A stretch of DNA of 64,000 bases, taken from contig JAFEAE010000023.1 in assembly GCA_018266575.1 (NCBI GenBank), positions 1 through 64,000 of the forward strand. The letters run 5' to 3'. The stretch comes from Bacteroidota bacterium (GTDB lineage Bacteria > Bacteroidota > Bacteroidia > Chitinophagales > Chitinophagaceae). The translations under genes were made by a program, and so were the position numbers. The notes under the pieces were generated by a model. It was not told the origin of the DNA. It saw only the letters and a list, made by a program, of their open reading frames with translations, and made no database searches. Positions 1-9,609 of the stretch are shown piece after piece. Position 1 is the stretch's first letter, and each line of letters opens with the position of its first letter.

Positions 1-1029
<1,029 letters not shown>

Positions 1030-1194
1030 AAATGAGTTTTGATACTGACTATTAATCTCTTTTGGAAATTAACGTCTTTATCGAATTTATTTCGCTAACA
1101 TAACTTACCATAAATCCTAGAATTTATGTGCTGTTGTTTCCAAACTTTCAAAGATCTTCCGGCATTTTTTGCCGCCGTTTTTTTGAACGGAGTG

Positions 1195-1225
1195 CAAAGG
1201 TAGGTGCCTTTATTTATTCACCAAA
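1195..1225 (-). promoter_or_regulatory. rRNA promoter 1 (closest to 16S)
   Basis: On the minus strand TTTG (1222-1225) is followed after exactly 19 bp by TACCTTTG (1195-1202), matching the Bacteroidota -33/-7 consensus. The initial transcript would contain CCGTTCAAAAAAACGG, a small hairpin, and then a second perfect hairpin (CGGCA/TGCCG). Confidence 0.75.
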
Positions 1226-1309
1226 ATTTTTCTGTAATTATTTCGAAGTTTTTTCTTCGTTTGCCAGATCTATTGTTGAAGAACTATCTCTTTTTTTAAG
1301 AGCGGACGG

Positions 1310-1340
1310 CAAAGATACGGCGACTATTATTCTCTGCAAA
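1310..1340 (-). promoter_or_regulatory. rRNA promoter 2 (middle)
   Basis: TTTG (1337-1340) and TATCTTTG (1310-1317) lie 19 bp apart on the minus strand, the same geometry as the other two. The following CTCTTAAAAAAAGAG can form a hairpin, and a boxA-like string follows at 1273-1285. Confidence 0.78.
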
Positions 1341-1425
1341 CTTTTTCTCTCGTTTTTATTCACACACTCCGTATTTTTTACCTTAACCGTTTAAAGAACT
1401 ATTCCGTTTTTTCAATTTCGGGTCG

Positions 1426-1456
1426 CAAAGATAGGCAGCATTGCTTTGCTTCCAAA
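1426..1456 (-). promoter_or_regulatory. rRNA promoter 3 (distal)
   Basis: TTTG (1453-1456) and TATCTTTG (1426-1433) on the minus strand, again 19 bp apart. Downstream lies AGTTCTTTAAA (1390-1400), the best boxA-like match of the three modules. Confidence 0.78.
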
Positions 1457-1602
1457 TATTTTTTGGTCCTTTTTGCTGCCCTTTTTCTGAAATGCAGTGT
1501 TGGCAATGGTTTCGACAGAAAAAAATATTGTTAATTCAATTTTGAAAAGAAGTGATGACTGTTTAAATACAAAATTGATGCTTGCTTATTTTGAAAGAAA
1601 AT

Positions 1603-2355
1603 TTACAGATCGTGCTTAAAATAATTGTCCGGATAATTGACTTTTACCAGGAAAAGCCCATGGCCGGGAACTGAAAAATCTGCCAATGTACAATCGTGTG
1701 CATTTATAATTTCCCTGAATTGCTCAACTGTTGATTTTCCTCTTCCCACATGTAACATGGTACCTACAAGCCCTCTGACCATTCCCCGCAAAAAGCGATT
1801 TGCTATCACTCTATATACCAAACAGTCGCCTTCTACCAACCATTCGCTTTTTAAAATGGAACAATTAAATGTCTTAACCTGTGTATTGCGTTTTGAGAAG
1901 CTGGTGAAATCTGTATAAAGCGGAATTACAGATGCCGCTGCGGACAGGTTTTCAATATCCATTTTATAGGGGAAATAATATGCCCTGTCTGCAATGAACG
2001 CATTTTTTTCCCGGTAGATATAATAACGGTACTCCCGGCTTACAGCATCAAACCTGCAGTGCGCATCATCCGCAACGTTGTGAATATTTTTAAGCACAAT
2101 ATCGGGAGGAAGGATTGCATTGATATTATATATGGATTGCCGGTTTATTGCTGCATCAAAATCAAAATGAAAAAAGTTTTGCAGGGCATGGACACCTGCA
2201 TCCGTCCGCGAAGAACTTGTCAGTTCAAATTTTTCCCGAAAAAAAATTTCCATGGCACGCTCCACCTCCTGCTGAATGGAATTGGCATTTTCCTGTTTCT
2301 GAAAACCGCTGTAATTATTGCCCTTGTATGAAACTTCAAGAAAATATCTTGGCAT
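1603..2355 (-). CDS. truA: tRNA pseudouridine(38-40) synthase TruA
   Basis: Converts uridines 38-40 in the anticodon arm of tRNAs to pseudouridine in the cytoplasm. The 250-residue length is normal. The catalytic motif SSRTDAGVHA is present with the nucleophilic aspartate at residue 52, and the N-terminal YKGNNYSGFQ matches the family's usual start. The start is an ATG. The gene lies 20 bp downstream of the DUF4476 gene on the same strand and could share its transcript. Its 3' end is about 150 bp from the distal rRNA promoter. Nothing odd is seen. Confidence 0.95.
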   Translation of the reverse strand: MPRYFLEVSYKGNNYSGFQKQENANSIQQEVERAMEIFFREKFELTSSSRTDAGVHALQNFFHFDFDAAINRQSIYNINAILPPDIVLKNIHNVADDAHCRFDAVSREYRYYIYREKNAFIADRAYYFPYKMDIENLSAAASVIPLYTDFTSFSKRNTQVKTFNCSILKSEWLVEGDCLVYRVIANRFLRGMVRGLVGTMLHVGRGKSTVEQFREIINAHDCTLADFSVPGHGLFLVKVNYPDNYFKHDL

Positions 2356-2375
2356 AATTTGAAGTTTAAGCCATT

Positions 2376-3890
2376 TTATTGCACAAGCATTGCTTTGAAC
2401 CTGTTTATATAATACGAGGCTGTAAGCAGATCTGCCAACTGCGGAAAATTAGAGGCATCGGAAACAAAAGGATAAGCAGTATCTAAAAGTTTATAACGGC
2501 CTTCATCGTTCGGAAATACCTCGCTAAGCGCCCTGATCTGTTTCGTAGTGAAACATTTTATTTTGAAATACTTTTTTGCCGAAGCAATTTTATCATCCTC
2601 ATTATCTTCTGCCAGCATCTTCACGCGCAATTTATCTACATCATAATCTGTTGCACTTATCTTACAATTTGTATTTAGCAAAGGTTTAGAAGAAGAAACC
2701 GGCTTTTTTGTAACAGAAGAATCCTTATTTATACTATCTACTGCAACCGGTGTCGCTGCAATTTGTACCGCTTTATTTTCTTCTTTAACTGAAACAATTT
2801 TTGATGTAGTATCTTTTAACTCCTGCTTTACTTCTCCTTTTTGCGATTGAATATCCGGAACTGTTCCCTTAACCACCTTATTCATTGTATCGATTAGCGG
2901 TTTCATTTCTTTCACTAATATATCTTTTGAGATCTCTACATTGACCGTATCACTCTTTCCATTTTTATCAAAAGTTACATAAACCTGCCGGAAGAATGAA
3001 TCGGAATTTTGCTCAGATAATTTTTGAACGAATGCCTGTTGCATAACTTTCTCAGGAAGCGTTTTCTTTTGAACATCTTTTTTCACTGCAGCAACTTGCT
3101 TTTGCAAAGAATCATCAGCATTTTTTTTCTGCTCATTCGCTGCAACTGTCGATGAATCTATTATCCCCTGTGGTTGTTTTGTTGATTTTACGGGAGGCGG
3201 CATCTTCTTTTTTGGATTTGCTTTTGCTATCACCTGGCTCTTGCCGGGGCTATCGGCTACTGGCTTTAACTGTGCAACCGTTGTAGTTTGCGAATCAATT
3301 TTTGCAGGGATATTTTTTGCAACTTCTGTTTTGAAAGTATCTTTTTTTGGTATCCTGTCCACATAGGTGTTGTATAAAAAAGCAGAGTCATTTACAACAC
3401 CTGCCATCATTCTCGAAAACTTATCTTCTGTTTTTACAGTTTCTTCAGAAGGGGTTTCTACAGGCTTATTTTCAATTTTCTGAGGATCAGCCGCTGTTGG
3501 TTTCAGAGTTTCAACTACTGCTTCTTTGTGGATTACCGTATCGTCTATTTGGGAAGTATATGACTCTTTCGTTTGCCAATTATACAAAGCCCAGCTTTTA
3601 TCACCAGTTTTTTTTAGCTGCAACCCCAATTCCTTTTTAGCAACAACAATTTTAAATTTCTGCTCGGGGTAAATATCTTTCGGGAAACCAATAGTGATAT
3701 TATATTCACCATCCTTTAATTGCGGGATGATCAAATGCCCAACCTCTGAAGAACTAAATGTTTTATTATTCATTCTTGCATAGAACGGCTGATTGTTTTC
3801 CGCCTGTATCAGAATGAAATAATCTTTTTGTCCATAAACGTTCCCTATCCACAAAAAAAACAGCGCACTGAAAATTGCTTTTGAAATCAT
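2376..3890 (-). CDS. exported protein with C-terminal DUF4476 domain
   Basis: Function unknown. An N-terminal signal peptide ends near VYGQ. A first domain of about 90 residues follows, then a long Lys/Thr/Val/Ser-rich low-complexity linker. The C-terminal ~95 residues look like DUF4476, a helical domain found in Bacteroidota exported proteins (FTTKQIRALSEVF and YYINRFKAML are visible). A TTG at 3908 also opens the frame, but it sits at the -7 box TAGATTTG (3910-3917, minus strand), so the ATG at 3890 is the better start. Possibly cotranscribed with truA. The domain name comes from pattern recognition, not from a search. Confidence 0.75.
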   Translation of the reverse strand: MISKAIFSALFFLWIGNVYGQKDYFILIQAENNQPFYARMNNKTFSSSEVGHLIIPQLKDGEYNITIGFPKDIYPEQKFKIVVAKKELGLQLKKTGDKSWALYNWQTKESYTSQIDDTVIHKEAVVETLKPTAADPQKIENKPVETPSEETVKTEDKFSRMMAGVVNDSAFLYNTYVDRIPKKDTFKTEVAKNIPAKIDSQTTTVAQLKPVADSPGKSQVIAKANPKKKMPPPVKSTKQPQGIIDSSTVAANEQKKNADDSLQKQVAAVKKDVQKKTLPEKVMQQAFVQKLSEQNSDSFFRQVYVTFDKNGKSDTVNVEISKDILVKEMKPLIDTMNKVVKGTVPDIQSQKGEVKQELKDTTSKIVSVKEENKAVQIAATPVAVDSINKDSSVTKKPVSSSKPLLNTNCKISATDYDVDKLRVKMLAEDNEDDKIASAKKYFKIKCFTTKQIRALSEVFPNDEGRYKLLDTAYPFVSDASNFPQLADLLTASYYINRFKAMLVQ

Positions 3891-4009
3891 AAGTCGTCTA
3901 TTCTGCAAACAAATCTAAATTAATTGCAGTATGTATTTAACCTTTTAAAGAAATTTTATCAAAGTAACAGCAACCGCTAATTATCTTTATACCTTGTAAT
4001 GGTTACAAT

Positions 4010-6493
4010 ATGAAAAAAATTGCATTCGTATCAGTGAGTTTGTTCGTATGTGTATTTGTTTTTGCACAACCTGCCAAAGAAAACGCAGACGACAGCTGGA
4101 AGAAAATATACCGTGCATCTGCCACAAAGATCAACGACCTTGTTCACACCAAGCTTGATGTAAAATTCGATTACGACAAATCTTATTTATACGGAAAAGA
4201 ATGGGTAACATTAAAACCACACTTCTATCCTACCGATTCACTTTGCCTCGATGCAAAAGGAATGGACATTCACAAAATCGCCCTTGTAAAAGGCGAAAAC
4301 AATATCAGCCTGAAATATGATTATAACGGAATGTTGCTCCGCATTCAACTTGACAGGAGTTATAAGAACAGCGAAACCTATACTATATTCATTGATTATA
4401 CTTCCAAGCCAAATGAGTTGAAAAACGAAGGAAGCAATGCGATCAACGATTCAAAAGGCTTGTATTTCATCAATCCGAAAGGCGAAGAAAAAGATAAGCC
4501 CACTCAAATATGGACGCAAGGCGAATCGGAATCAAACTCGGCATGGTTCCCTACAATTGATAAACCCAATCAAAAAACCACCGAAGAAATTTACATGACT
4601 GTTCCAGATAAATATGTAACACTCTCCAATGGCAAATTAATGAGCCAGAAAAAAAATGAGGATGGTACACGCACCGATTATTGGAAAATGGACCTACCGC
4701 ATGCGCCATACCTTTTTTTTATGGGCGTTGGCGATTATGCGATCGTAAAGGATTCATACAAAGGCAAAGAAGTAAATTATTATGTGGAGAAAGAATATGC
4801 CCCGGTAGCACGCCGCATTTTTGGTAACACGCCGGATATGATCGCGTTTTATGAAAAGATAACGGGTGTAGAATATCCGTGGGTGAAATATGATCAGATC
4901 ACAGGACGGGATTACGTAAGCGGCGCAATGGAAAATACAACAGCAACATTACACACAGACGCACTACAGCAAGATGCAAGGGAATTGGTTGACGGAAATA
5001 AATATGAAGATTATGTAGCGCACGAATTATTTCACCAATGGTTTGGTGATTTAGTAACTACAGAAAGCTGGAGCAATATAACCTTAAATGAATCATTCGC
5101 TGACTATAGTGAAACATTATGGTTTGAACATAAATACGGGAAAGATGCAGGTGATGAGATCAACTATAAAGGCATACAATCATATCTTGCCGACCCGACC
5201 GATCCTTCAAAAAACCTTGTACGTTTTTATTATGCAGATAAAGAAGATGTGTTTGATATGGTGAGCTACGCAAAAGGCGGCCGCATACTGAATATGCTGC
5301 GTAACTATGTTGGCGACAGCGCTTTTTTCAAAGCGTTAAATTTATACCTTGTTACAAATAAATTCAAATCAGCGGAAGCTCAGCAGTTACGATTAGCTTT
5401 TGAAGAAGTGACAGGCCAGGATCTGAACTGGTTCTGGAATGAATGGTACTACAGTAATGGCCACCCGAAATTAAATATTGATTATCTGTATGATGATGAT
5501 GCAAAAAAAGTAAATGTCGTTATCAATCAAACACAAGCCGGTGATAAGGTTTTCAAATTACCGATCGCTATAGATATTTATAACGGCTCACAGAAATACC
5601 GCCACAAAGTCTGGATTGAAAACAAATCGGATACTTTCACGTTTGCCTACAACATAAAACCCGATCTGATAAATGTTGACGGGGACAAGGTTTTGTTGTG
5701 TGAGAAAAAAGATAATAAGACGCTTGACAATTATATCCACCAATACAAATATGCCGGGCTGTATTTAGACAGAAGGGAAGCTATTGATTATTGCGCAAAA
5801 CACCAGGAAGATGATAAAGCAGTCGATCTTTTAAAGCTTGCACTAAAAGATAAATTTCCAGTATTGAGAGTTTATGTACTCGAAAAATTAGACTTCAAAA
5901 AAGATAATATCCGCTCTACGTTTGAGCCACTGATACTTGATGTTGCAAAGAATGACGCAAAATCATTGGTACGTGCCAAAGCGATAGAGTTACTCGGAAG
6001 CTTTCAAAACCCGGATTACAAACCTTTGTTTGAAAAAGCAATTTCCGATTCGTCTTATAGCGTTTCCGGGGATGCACTGGAAGCATTGAATAAAATTGAT
6101 AGTACTGAAGCCATTAAAGCTGCGAACAGTTTTGTAAAGTTTCCGGCACGGGGGAAACTTTTGGATGTGATCTGCGCCATTTCAACATCGGAAGATGTAG
6201 TTGACAAAGTGATGGCAAGCTTTGAAAGCCTTCCAACGCTTTCTGAAAAAAAATTAGAAACAGCAGTAACACTCGGAGAGAAACTTGCCTTAACTACAGA
6301 CAGTACCAAATTAAAAAAAGGAGTTGACCTGTTGATAGATTATCGCGAATCTATTCCGTCAGCTTATCGTTCACAGACGGATGTTTTCATAAACAAGATC
6401 GTGCTGGAAGAACTTTTAAAAAGAAAACAGATTGCAGGATTGACAGAACAGGCAGATTATATCAAATCCAAATTGGACAAGAAGGCGTTTTAA
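4010..6493 (+). CDS. M1 family aminopeptidase, exported
   Basis: Zinc metallopeptidase predicted to remove N-terminal amino acids from peptides in the periplasm or at the cell surface. A signal peptide ends at FAQ (residue 20). The substrate-binding GAMEN motif is at 305-309, the zinc motif HELFH at 338-342 and the third ligand Glu at 361, which is HExxH-x18-E as expected. The C-terminal ~230 residues look like helical HEAT-type repeats, as in M1 enzymes. The 827-residue length is normal. The gene stands alone, divergent from the DUF4476 gene and convergent with the GNAT gene. Confidence 0.93.
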   Translation: MKKIAFVSVSLFVCVFVFAQPAKENADDSWKKIYRASATKINDLVHTKLDVKFDYDKSYLYGKEWVTLKPHFYPTDSLCLDAKGMDIHKIALVKGENNISLKYDYNGMLLRIQLDRSYKNSETYTIFIDYTSKPNELKNEGSNAINDSKGLYFINPKGEEKDKPTQIWTQGESESNSAWFPTIDKPNQKTTEEIYMTVPDKYVTLSNGKLMSQKKNEDGTRTDYWKMDLPHAPYLFFMGVGDYAIVKDSYKGKEVNYYVEKEYAPVARRIFGNTPDMIAFYEKITGVEYPWVKYDQITGRDYVSGAMENTTATLHTDALQQDARELVDGNKYEDYVAHELFHQWFGDLVTTESWSNITLNESFADYSETLWFEHKYGKDAGDEINYKGIQSYLADPTDPSKNLVRFYYADKEDVFDMVSYAKGGRILNMLRNYVGDSAFFKALNLYLVTNKFKSAEAQQLRLAFEEVTGQDLNWFWNEWYYSNGHPKLNIDYLYDDDAKKVNVVINQTQAGDKVFKLPIAIDIYNGSQKYRHKVWIENKSDTFTFAYNIKPDLINVDGDKVLLCEKKDNKTLDNYIHQYKYAGLYLDRREAIDYCAKHQEDDKAVDLLKLALKDKFPVLRVYVLEKLDFKKDNIRSTFEPLILDVAKNDAKSLVRAKAIELLGSFQNPDYKPLFEKAISDSSYSVSGDALEALNKIDSTEAIKAANSFVKFPARGKLLDVICAISTSEDVVDKVMASFESLPTLSEKKLETAVTLGEKLALTTDSTKLKKGVDLLIDYRESIPSAYRSQTDVFINKIVLEELLKRKQIAGLTEQADYIKSKLDKKAF

Positions 6494-6509
6494 GTTGAAA
6501 TGTTCAACT
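6493..6509. terminator. possible hairpin between convergent genes
   Basis: AGTTGAA and TTCAACT form perfect 7-bp arms around a 3-nt loop at the end of the aminopeptidase gene. No T-tract follows, so a terminator role is uncertain. Confidence 0.35.
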
Positions 6510-6537
6510 GTATAACATTAATGTATAACCGAAATAT

Positions 6538-7023
6538 TTAGCTATCCAAATCCTTTTCCATAAAAGCACTCCCTTCAACAGGATTATATCGATACGGTGG
6601 TATTTCATAAAAGCCATAAGCCTTATATAATTTTTGTGCGCTGCTCATGGAAGGTAAAGTATCTAAACGGATGCGTTTGTAATTAAGTTCCCTAGCAAGA
6701 GAAATTGCCATCAGAAGCATTTGCTGTGCTATATTTTGTCCGCGAAATTCAGGGCGGACAAACATGCGTTTTAATTCGGCAGTTTCTCCATCTGATTTCC
6801 TGATACCAGCGCATCCTGCAGCAATGTTATTAATATAAGCAAGTACTAATCCACCAAATGGTTTGTTATATTGAACATCTATAGATTGTAATTCTTTTCC
6901 AAAATCCTGGAAAGCGAGGTCAACATCCAGCGAGTTGGCGTATTCAATAAAAAGCAATTTGGCATCGGCAAATTCAGTTGGGTTTTCTGCGATGATGAGA
7001 GAAATATTTTTGTTCAGGTCCAT
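6538..7023 (-). CDS. GNAT family N-acetyltransferase
   Basis: Predicted to transfer an acetyl group from acetyl-CoA to an amine; the substrate is unknown. The acetyl-CoA binding segment is visible around residues 90-110 (RMFVRPEFRGQNIAQQML, the R/Q-x-x-G-x-A pattern). A typical C-terminal strand with YKAYGFYEIPPY follows. The 161-residue length fits single-domain members. The start is an ATG. It is convergent with the aminopeptidase gene and borders the accessory region. Confidence 0.85.
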   Translation of the reverse strand: MDLNKNISLIIAENPTEFADAKLLFIEYANSLDVDLAFQDFGKELQSIDVQYNKPFGGLVLAYINNIAAGCAGIRKSDGETAELKRMFVRPEFRGQNIAQQMLLMAISLARELNYKRIRLDTLPSMSSAQKLYKAYGFYEIPPYRYNPVEGSAFMEKDLDS

Positions 7024-7489
7024 ATTTCAAATTACGCTAAAATTTTGGCGGATATATTTAAGAGTTGCCGAAATAGATTTAGTTGCAATTTTGAAACTAA
7101 TTAATTTTCATCATCATGGTCATTCCTATGATTGTACAAATAATACCAGATCATTAATACAAAAACACAGATTCATATAGAAGCAATAATCCAATGTCCA
7201 TCTTTATCATAAAGCTTATAGCAGAAATAGACAGGAAATACCAATGTTATACTAACAAAAACCGCATTGACAATTCTTGTTAAAACATCGTCTGCCATTA
7301 AATTCTATCTAAACTCTATCATTTTAACATTGAACAACAAATCAAATGCTTCGAATTTATATTCTCCTTTAATCGTGTATAATTTCTTCAAAGCGTTCTA
7401 TCGACACATAATGTAATCAAGACAAAATTGAAATTGCAGAAAACTTTTTCCAAAAGATAGTGGTAATTTTAGCTGAATAGTATTTTTTT
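7024..7489. other. gene-poor AT-rich stretch with decayed reading frames
   Basis: No intact gene of normal size is seen. On the minus strand there are two protein-like fragments: a small membrane-protein frame interrupted by TGA (7101-7298, listed separately) and 29 codons at 7305-7391 encoding a plausible C-terminus (YTIKGEYKFEAFDLLF). The latter is preceded in frame by a stop and lacks an ATG. Both look like remnants of former genes. Confidence 0.4.
7101..7298 (-). pseudogene. small two-helix membrane protein frame with an in-frame TGA
   Basis: Starting from ATG at 7296-7298 the frame runs 66 codons to TAA but is broken by TGA at 7173-7175 (codon 42). The part before the stop holds one hydrophobic helix (AVFVSITLVFPVYFCY). 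The part after it resumes with another (ICVFVLMIWYYLY) and a His/Asp-rich tail. The continuity of protein-like sequence across the stop suggests a recent nonsense mutation, a base-call error or readthrough. Alternatively only a 41-residue peptide is made. No family is recognised. Confidence 0.4.
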
Positions 7490-7891
7490 ATGCGCCTCTT
7501 GCTTCTGTTTTTTACAGCATATATATTTTGTTCTTGCAATAAATTAGACAAATCAATAGCTATTGGGAAATATGTATTTGTGCCACATTATACTAAAAAG
7601 CGCACATTTCATATGGCATATACTATTACATTAAACAAAGACTCTACATTTCAATATTTATCCGTTTACGAATGGCCGTTAGAAGTAACGCATGGGAAAT
7701 GGGAAATCATTAATAAAATACTTGTGTTAAATTCTTTGGCTGACACCTCACACTACAACACGAGTTTATGTTGTTACGGAAAATACATTCTATTTAAAAA
7801 CAAATCGTTTATTATTAAAAATCAAAAACTAATTGAGGCAGAAGAACCTCATTCGAAATATAAGTCCATAATGCCAAAAACTAATACTTGA
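7490..7891 (+). CDS. small putative lipoprotein, function unknown
   Basis: 133 residues. An N-terminal hydrophobic segment ends in a cysteine-containing site (FCSC, residues 13-16) that resembles a lipobox, so it is probably a membrane-anchored lipoprotein. The mature part contains a WEIINKILVLNS-type strand pattern like that in small lipocalin-like Bacteroidota lipoproteins (a 'GKW-x-I...-L' arrangement), but this is only a resemblance. The start is an ATG. A weak promoter-like TAATTTTA lies at 7464-7471. It lies in the AT-rich accessory region and has no clear partner. Confidence 0.55.
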   Translation: MRLLLLFFTAYIFCSCNKLDKSIAIGKYVFVPHYTKKRTFHMAYTITLNKDSTFQYLSVYEWPLEVTHGKWEIINKILVLNSLADTSHYNTSLCCYGKYILFKNKSFIIKNQKLIEAEEPHSKYKSIMPKTNT

Positions 7892-7900
7892 TTTTAATAC

Positions 7901-7987
7901 ATGAGGCGGAAGAAAAAGAAAACGTTAATCACAGATGAAAAACCCGCTACTGCGGAAAAAATATATTTCGAGGAATTGGCACCGTAA
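7901..7987 (+). CDS. possible 28-residue peptide
   Basis: A short ATG frame starts 9 bp after the lipoprotein gene. It has a basic start (MRRKKKK) and an acidic end (FEELAP). It could be a small real gene or a remnant. No family is recognised and the evidence is only the open frame and its position. Confidence 0.15.
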   Translation: MRRKKKKTLITDEKPATAEKIYFEELAP

Positions 7988-8058
7988 ATATATAATCGTT
8001 TTATGTATCATCTGTATAATCAAAACGCAAGAGAACTTGTTGATTATAAATAAACCGT

Positions 8059-8349
8059 TTAAAAAATCAACTTAAAGTAGAAAATAAAAAAGAATAAAGA
8101 CATAAAAACGCCATAGGCATAAAAGAATACCGATAATAAAATGACAATAATATTACTCAATACACTGAAATGTTTTTTCCTGAACTGAATTATGGAATAA
8201 ATGATTGCAATAATTAGAGAGATATTTCCTAAAGTTAAAAGCGCCAATGTAAACTTCACCGAAACAGAAATGACATTAAACCATATTAATGTTGCTGTCA
8301 ACATAAAAAAACCACCCAAAATCAAAAACAATAACGATTTATTTTTCAA
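8059..8349 (-). CDS. small membrane protein, unknown
   Basis: 96 residues, almost entirely hydrophobic, with three predicted transmembrane helices (roughly residues 5-27, 31-53 and 62-92). The frame opens with TTG at 8349, and no ATG is available near the N-terminus. No family is recognised. It is on the minus strand in the AT-rich region, just outside the first copy of the 97-bp direct repeat. Confidence 0.45.
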   Translation of the reverse strand: MKNKSLLFLILGGFFMLTATLIWFNVISVSVKFTLALLTLGNISLIIAIIYSIIQFRKKHFSVLSNIIVILLSVFFYAYGVFMSLFFFIFYFKLIF

Positions 8350-8401
8350 TTCCGTCGATAAATATTTTCAGGCAATCATATAACCAGGCAAAAAAGACTA
8401 T

Positions 8402-8498
8402 CAGCAAAGTTCCTAACAGTTATACCTATCCAAAAATATATTTAGGGGAGCAAAGGTGAATTTGTGTCCTGACTTGATAATTACCATACACCTGGTAT
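8402..8498. repeat. 97-bp direct repeat, left copy
   Basis: Same orientation and length as 12605-12701, with six mismatches and no gaps (91/97 identical). The pair brackets about 4.1 kb of accessory genes. It may be an attachment or integration duplication, or two copies of a small intergenic element. Confidence 0.85.
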
Positions 8499-8516
8499 AT
8501 ATCAAGTCAGAACACA
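8463..8516. repeat. long hairpin-forming inverted repeat across the edge of the left direct repeat
   Basis: Arms of 17 bp (8463-8479 and 8500-8516) pair with one mismatch around a 20-nt loop. The loop itself contains TACCA/TGGTA. The left arm is inside the direct repeat and the right arm is mostly outside it. The right copy of the repeat lacks this pairing. Confidence 0.7.
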
Positions 8517-8592
8517 ACAAAATATTTTGATTCAAATCAATACATTTTTCAACACTTGTATATTTCATATACCAAGCTATTTAACGTTTATC

Positions 8593-9096
8593 TTAGTCTG
8601 TTTTGGGGTCTTTAATTTCTGTACTTTTTTTGTTGTGTTCCTTGCTTATTAAGTGTGGCAATTTGGAAATGCCTAAGCCGCTTAAATTTCCTCCAATAAA
8701 TGAAATCCAAGGGATAAAATATTTTTCCTTAACAAAGAGGATTATCATGGTAATAATAACGACTGCTATTATTGTACAAATAAAAGAAATCCTAAATGTT
8801 CTTTCCCCCGCAGATTTTGAAGTGATGTTTGCAAGATTAATCTTCTCGGCAGTTTCCAATCTTTTACAATGATAATTAAAAGCATTGGTTTCATTTTGAG
8901 CCATTATTTCCAAAACCTTATCTACCTGTTGTGTATTTAATTTATCAAAATCCAACCCCGGCTTACTCTGTTTAAGAGCAAAGGCTTCAAATTTTTCTAT
9001 AAGTTCGCTGGCTTTTTGCTGAGTAGGCGGTACTATTTCAAAGTCTGGGTTATTTTGTTGTGGCGTGGATGATGAATCATCTTGATTCTGGCTCAT
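8593..9096 (-). CDS. unknown protein with C-terminal transmembrane pair
   Basis: 167 residues. A polar, Gln/Asn/Ser-rich N-terminus comes first, then a helical segment with coiled-coil character (about 25-100), then two hydrophobic helices (roughly 105-126 and 130-147) and a charged tail. The layout recalls DUF2335-type membrane proteins, but this is a weak resemblance only. The ATG start overlaps the end of the upstream 122-residue gene by 20 bp, so the two are almost certainly cotranscribed and may act together. Inside the direct-repeat-bounded island. Confidence 0.55.
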   Translation of the reverse strand: MSQNQDDSSSTPQQNNPDFEIVPPTQQKASELIEKFEAFALKQSKPGLDFDKLNTQQVDKVLEIMAQNETNAFNYHCKRLETAEKINLANITSKSAGERTFRISFICTIIAVVIITMIILFVKEKYFIPWISFIGGNLSGLGISKLPHLISKEHNKKSTEIKDPKTD

Positions 9097-9445
9097 AAGT
9101 AATTGTGTGCTTTGTATTTTTTATGTAATAAACATCTTTTTTATACAAATCGCTTGCTTCAATTACGTTTTCACTTTCGAAATCAGACTGTAATATTGTC
9201 GAAAACTTATCACTTAAATATGAGCACTTATCCTGCATCCAATAATTAATTTTTTTTCTCACGATAGCAGATAAAATTACTTTTTTCATCTCATTTTTGA
9301 TATTATCTGGTACAGATTCATGAATACAGAAATCGTCCAATATTTTTAATATTTGTTTTTTTATTTCCTCTAAAAGCTCTGTATTATTATTCTTGAAATA
9401 AATAGGATTATTCTCTGATAGTTCTATATTTGAAATTTTAGGCAT
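9077..9445 (-). CDS. unknown small soluble protein, first gene of an overlapping pair
   Basis: 122 residues, no signal peptide or membrane segment, mostly helical and charged. No domain is recognised. The start is an ATG. The 3' end overlaps the start of the membrane protein gene by 20 bp, a tight arrangement typical of partner proteins such as toxin-antitoxin or immunity pairs. Nothing in the sequence proves such a role. Confidence 0.5.
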   Translation of the reverse strand: MPKISNIELSENNPIYFKNNNTELLEEIKKQILKILDDFCIHESVPDNIKNEMKKVILSAIVRKKINYWMQDKCSYLSDKFSTILQSDFESENVIEASDLYKKDVYYIKNTKHTITYEPESR

Positions 9446-9530
9446 TATTTGAAAAGTAGTTTTTATACTAACGTTTAGCCTATTCGATAAGTTGTATATT
9501 TAAGGCTATTTAACAACTATTATTACTCAA

Positions 9531-9547
9531 AGTAATAGTAAAAGTTC
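9531..9547. repeat. small palindrome upstream of the 50-residue gene
   Basis: TATTACT and AGTAATA form 7-bp arms around CAA. It could be an operator or a terminator end and lies about 60 bp before the small gene at 9610. Confidence 0.3.
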
Positions 9548-9609
9548 AAATCTGCAAAAAACGATTTTATCCCTGTTAATGAATTGAAGTAGTTTAATTT
9601 AGGCAGTTT

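Larger units (their letters stand above)
1030..1602 (-). promoter_or_regulatory. rRNA operon leader and promoter region, three repeated modules
   Basis: No gene lies here. Three modules about 115 bp apart each hold a Bacteroidota promoter. Each is followed downstream by an A-rich stretch, within a short inverted repeat in modules 1 and 2, and by a boxA-like string: AGTTCTTTAAA at 1390-1400, TTCTTCAACAA at 1273-1283 and GATCTTTGAAAG at 1145-1156, all on the minus strand. BoxA-type sequences in rRNA leaders recruit antitermination factors in other bacteria. Their role here is inferred from similarity only. The part above 1456, up to the end of truA, is AT-rich and shows nothing else. Confidence 0.7.
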
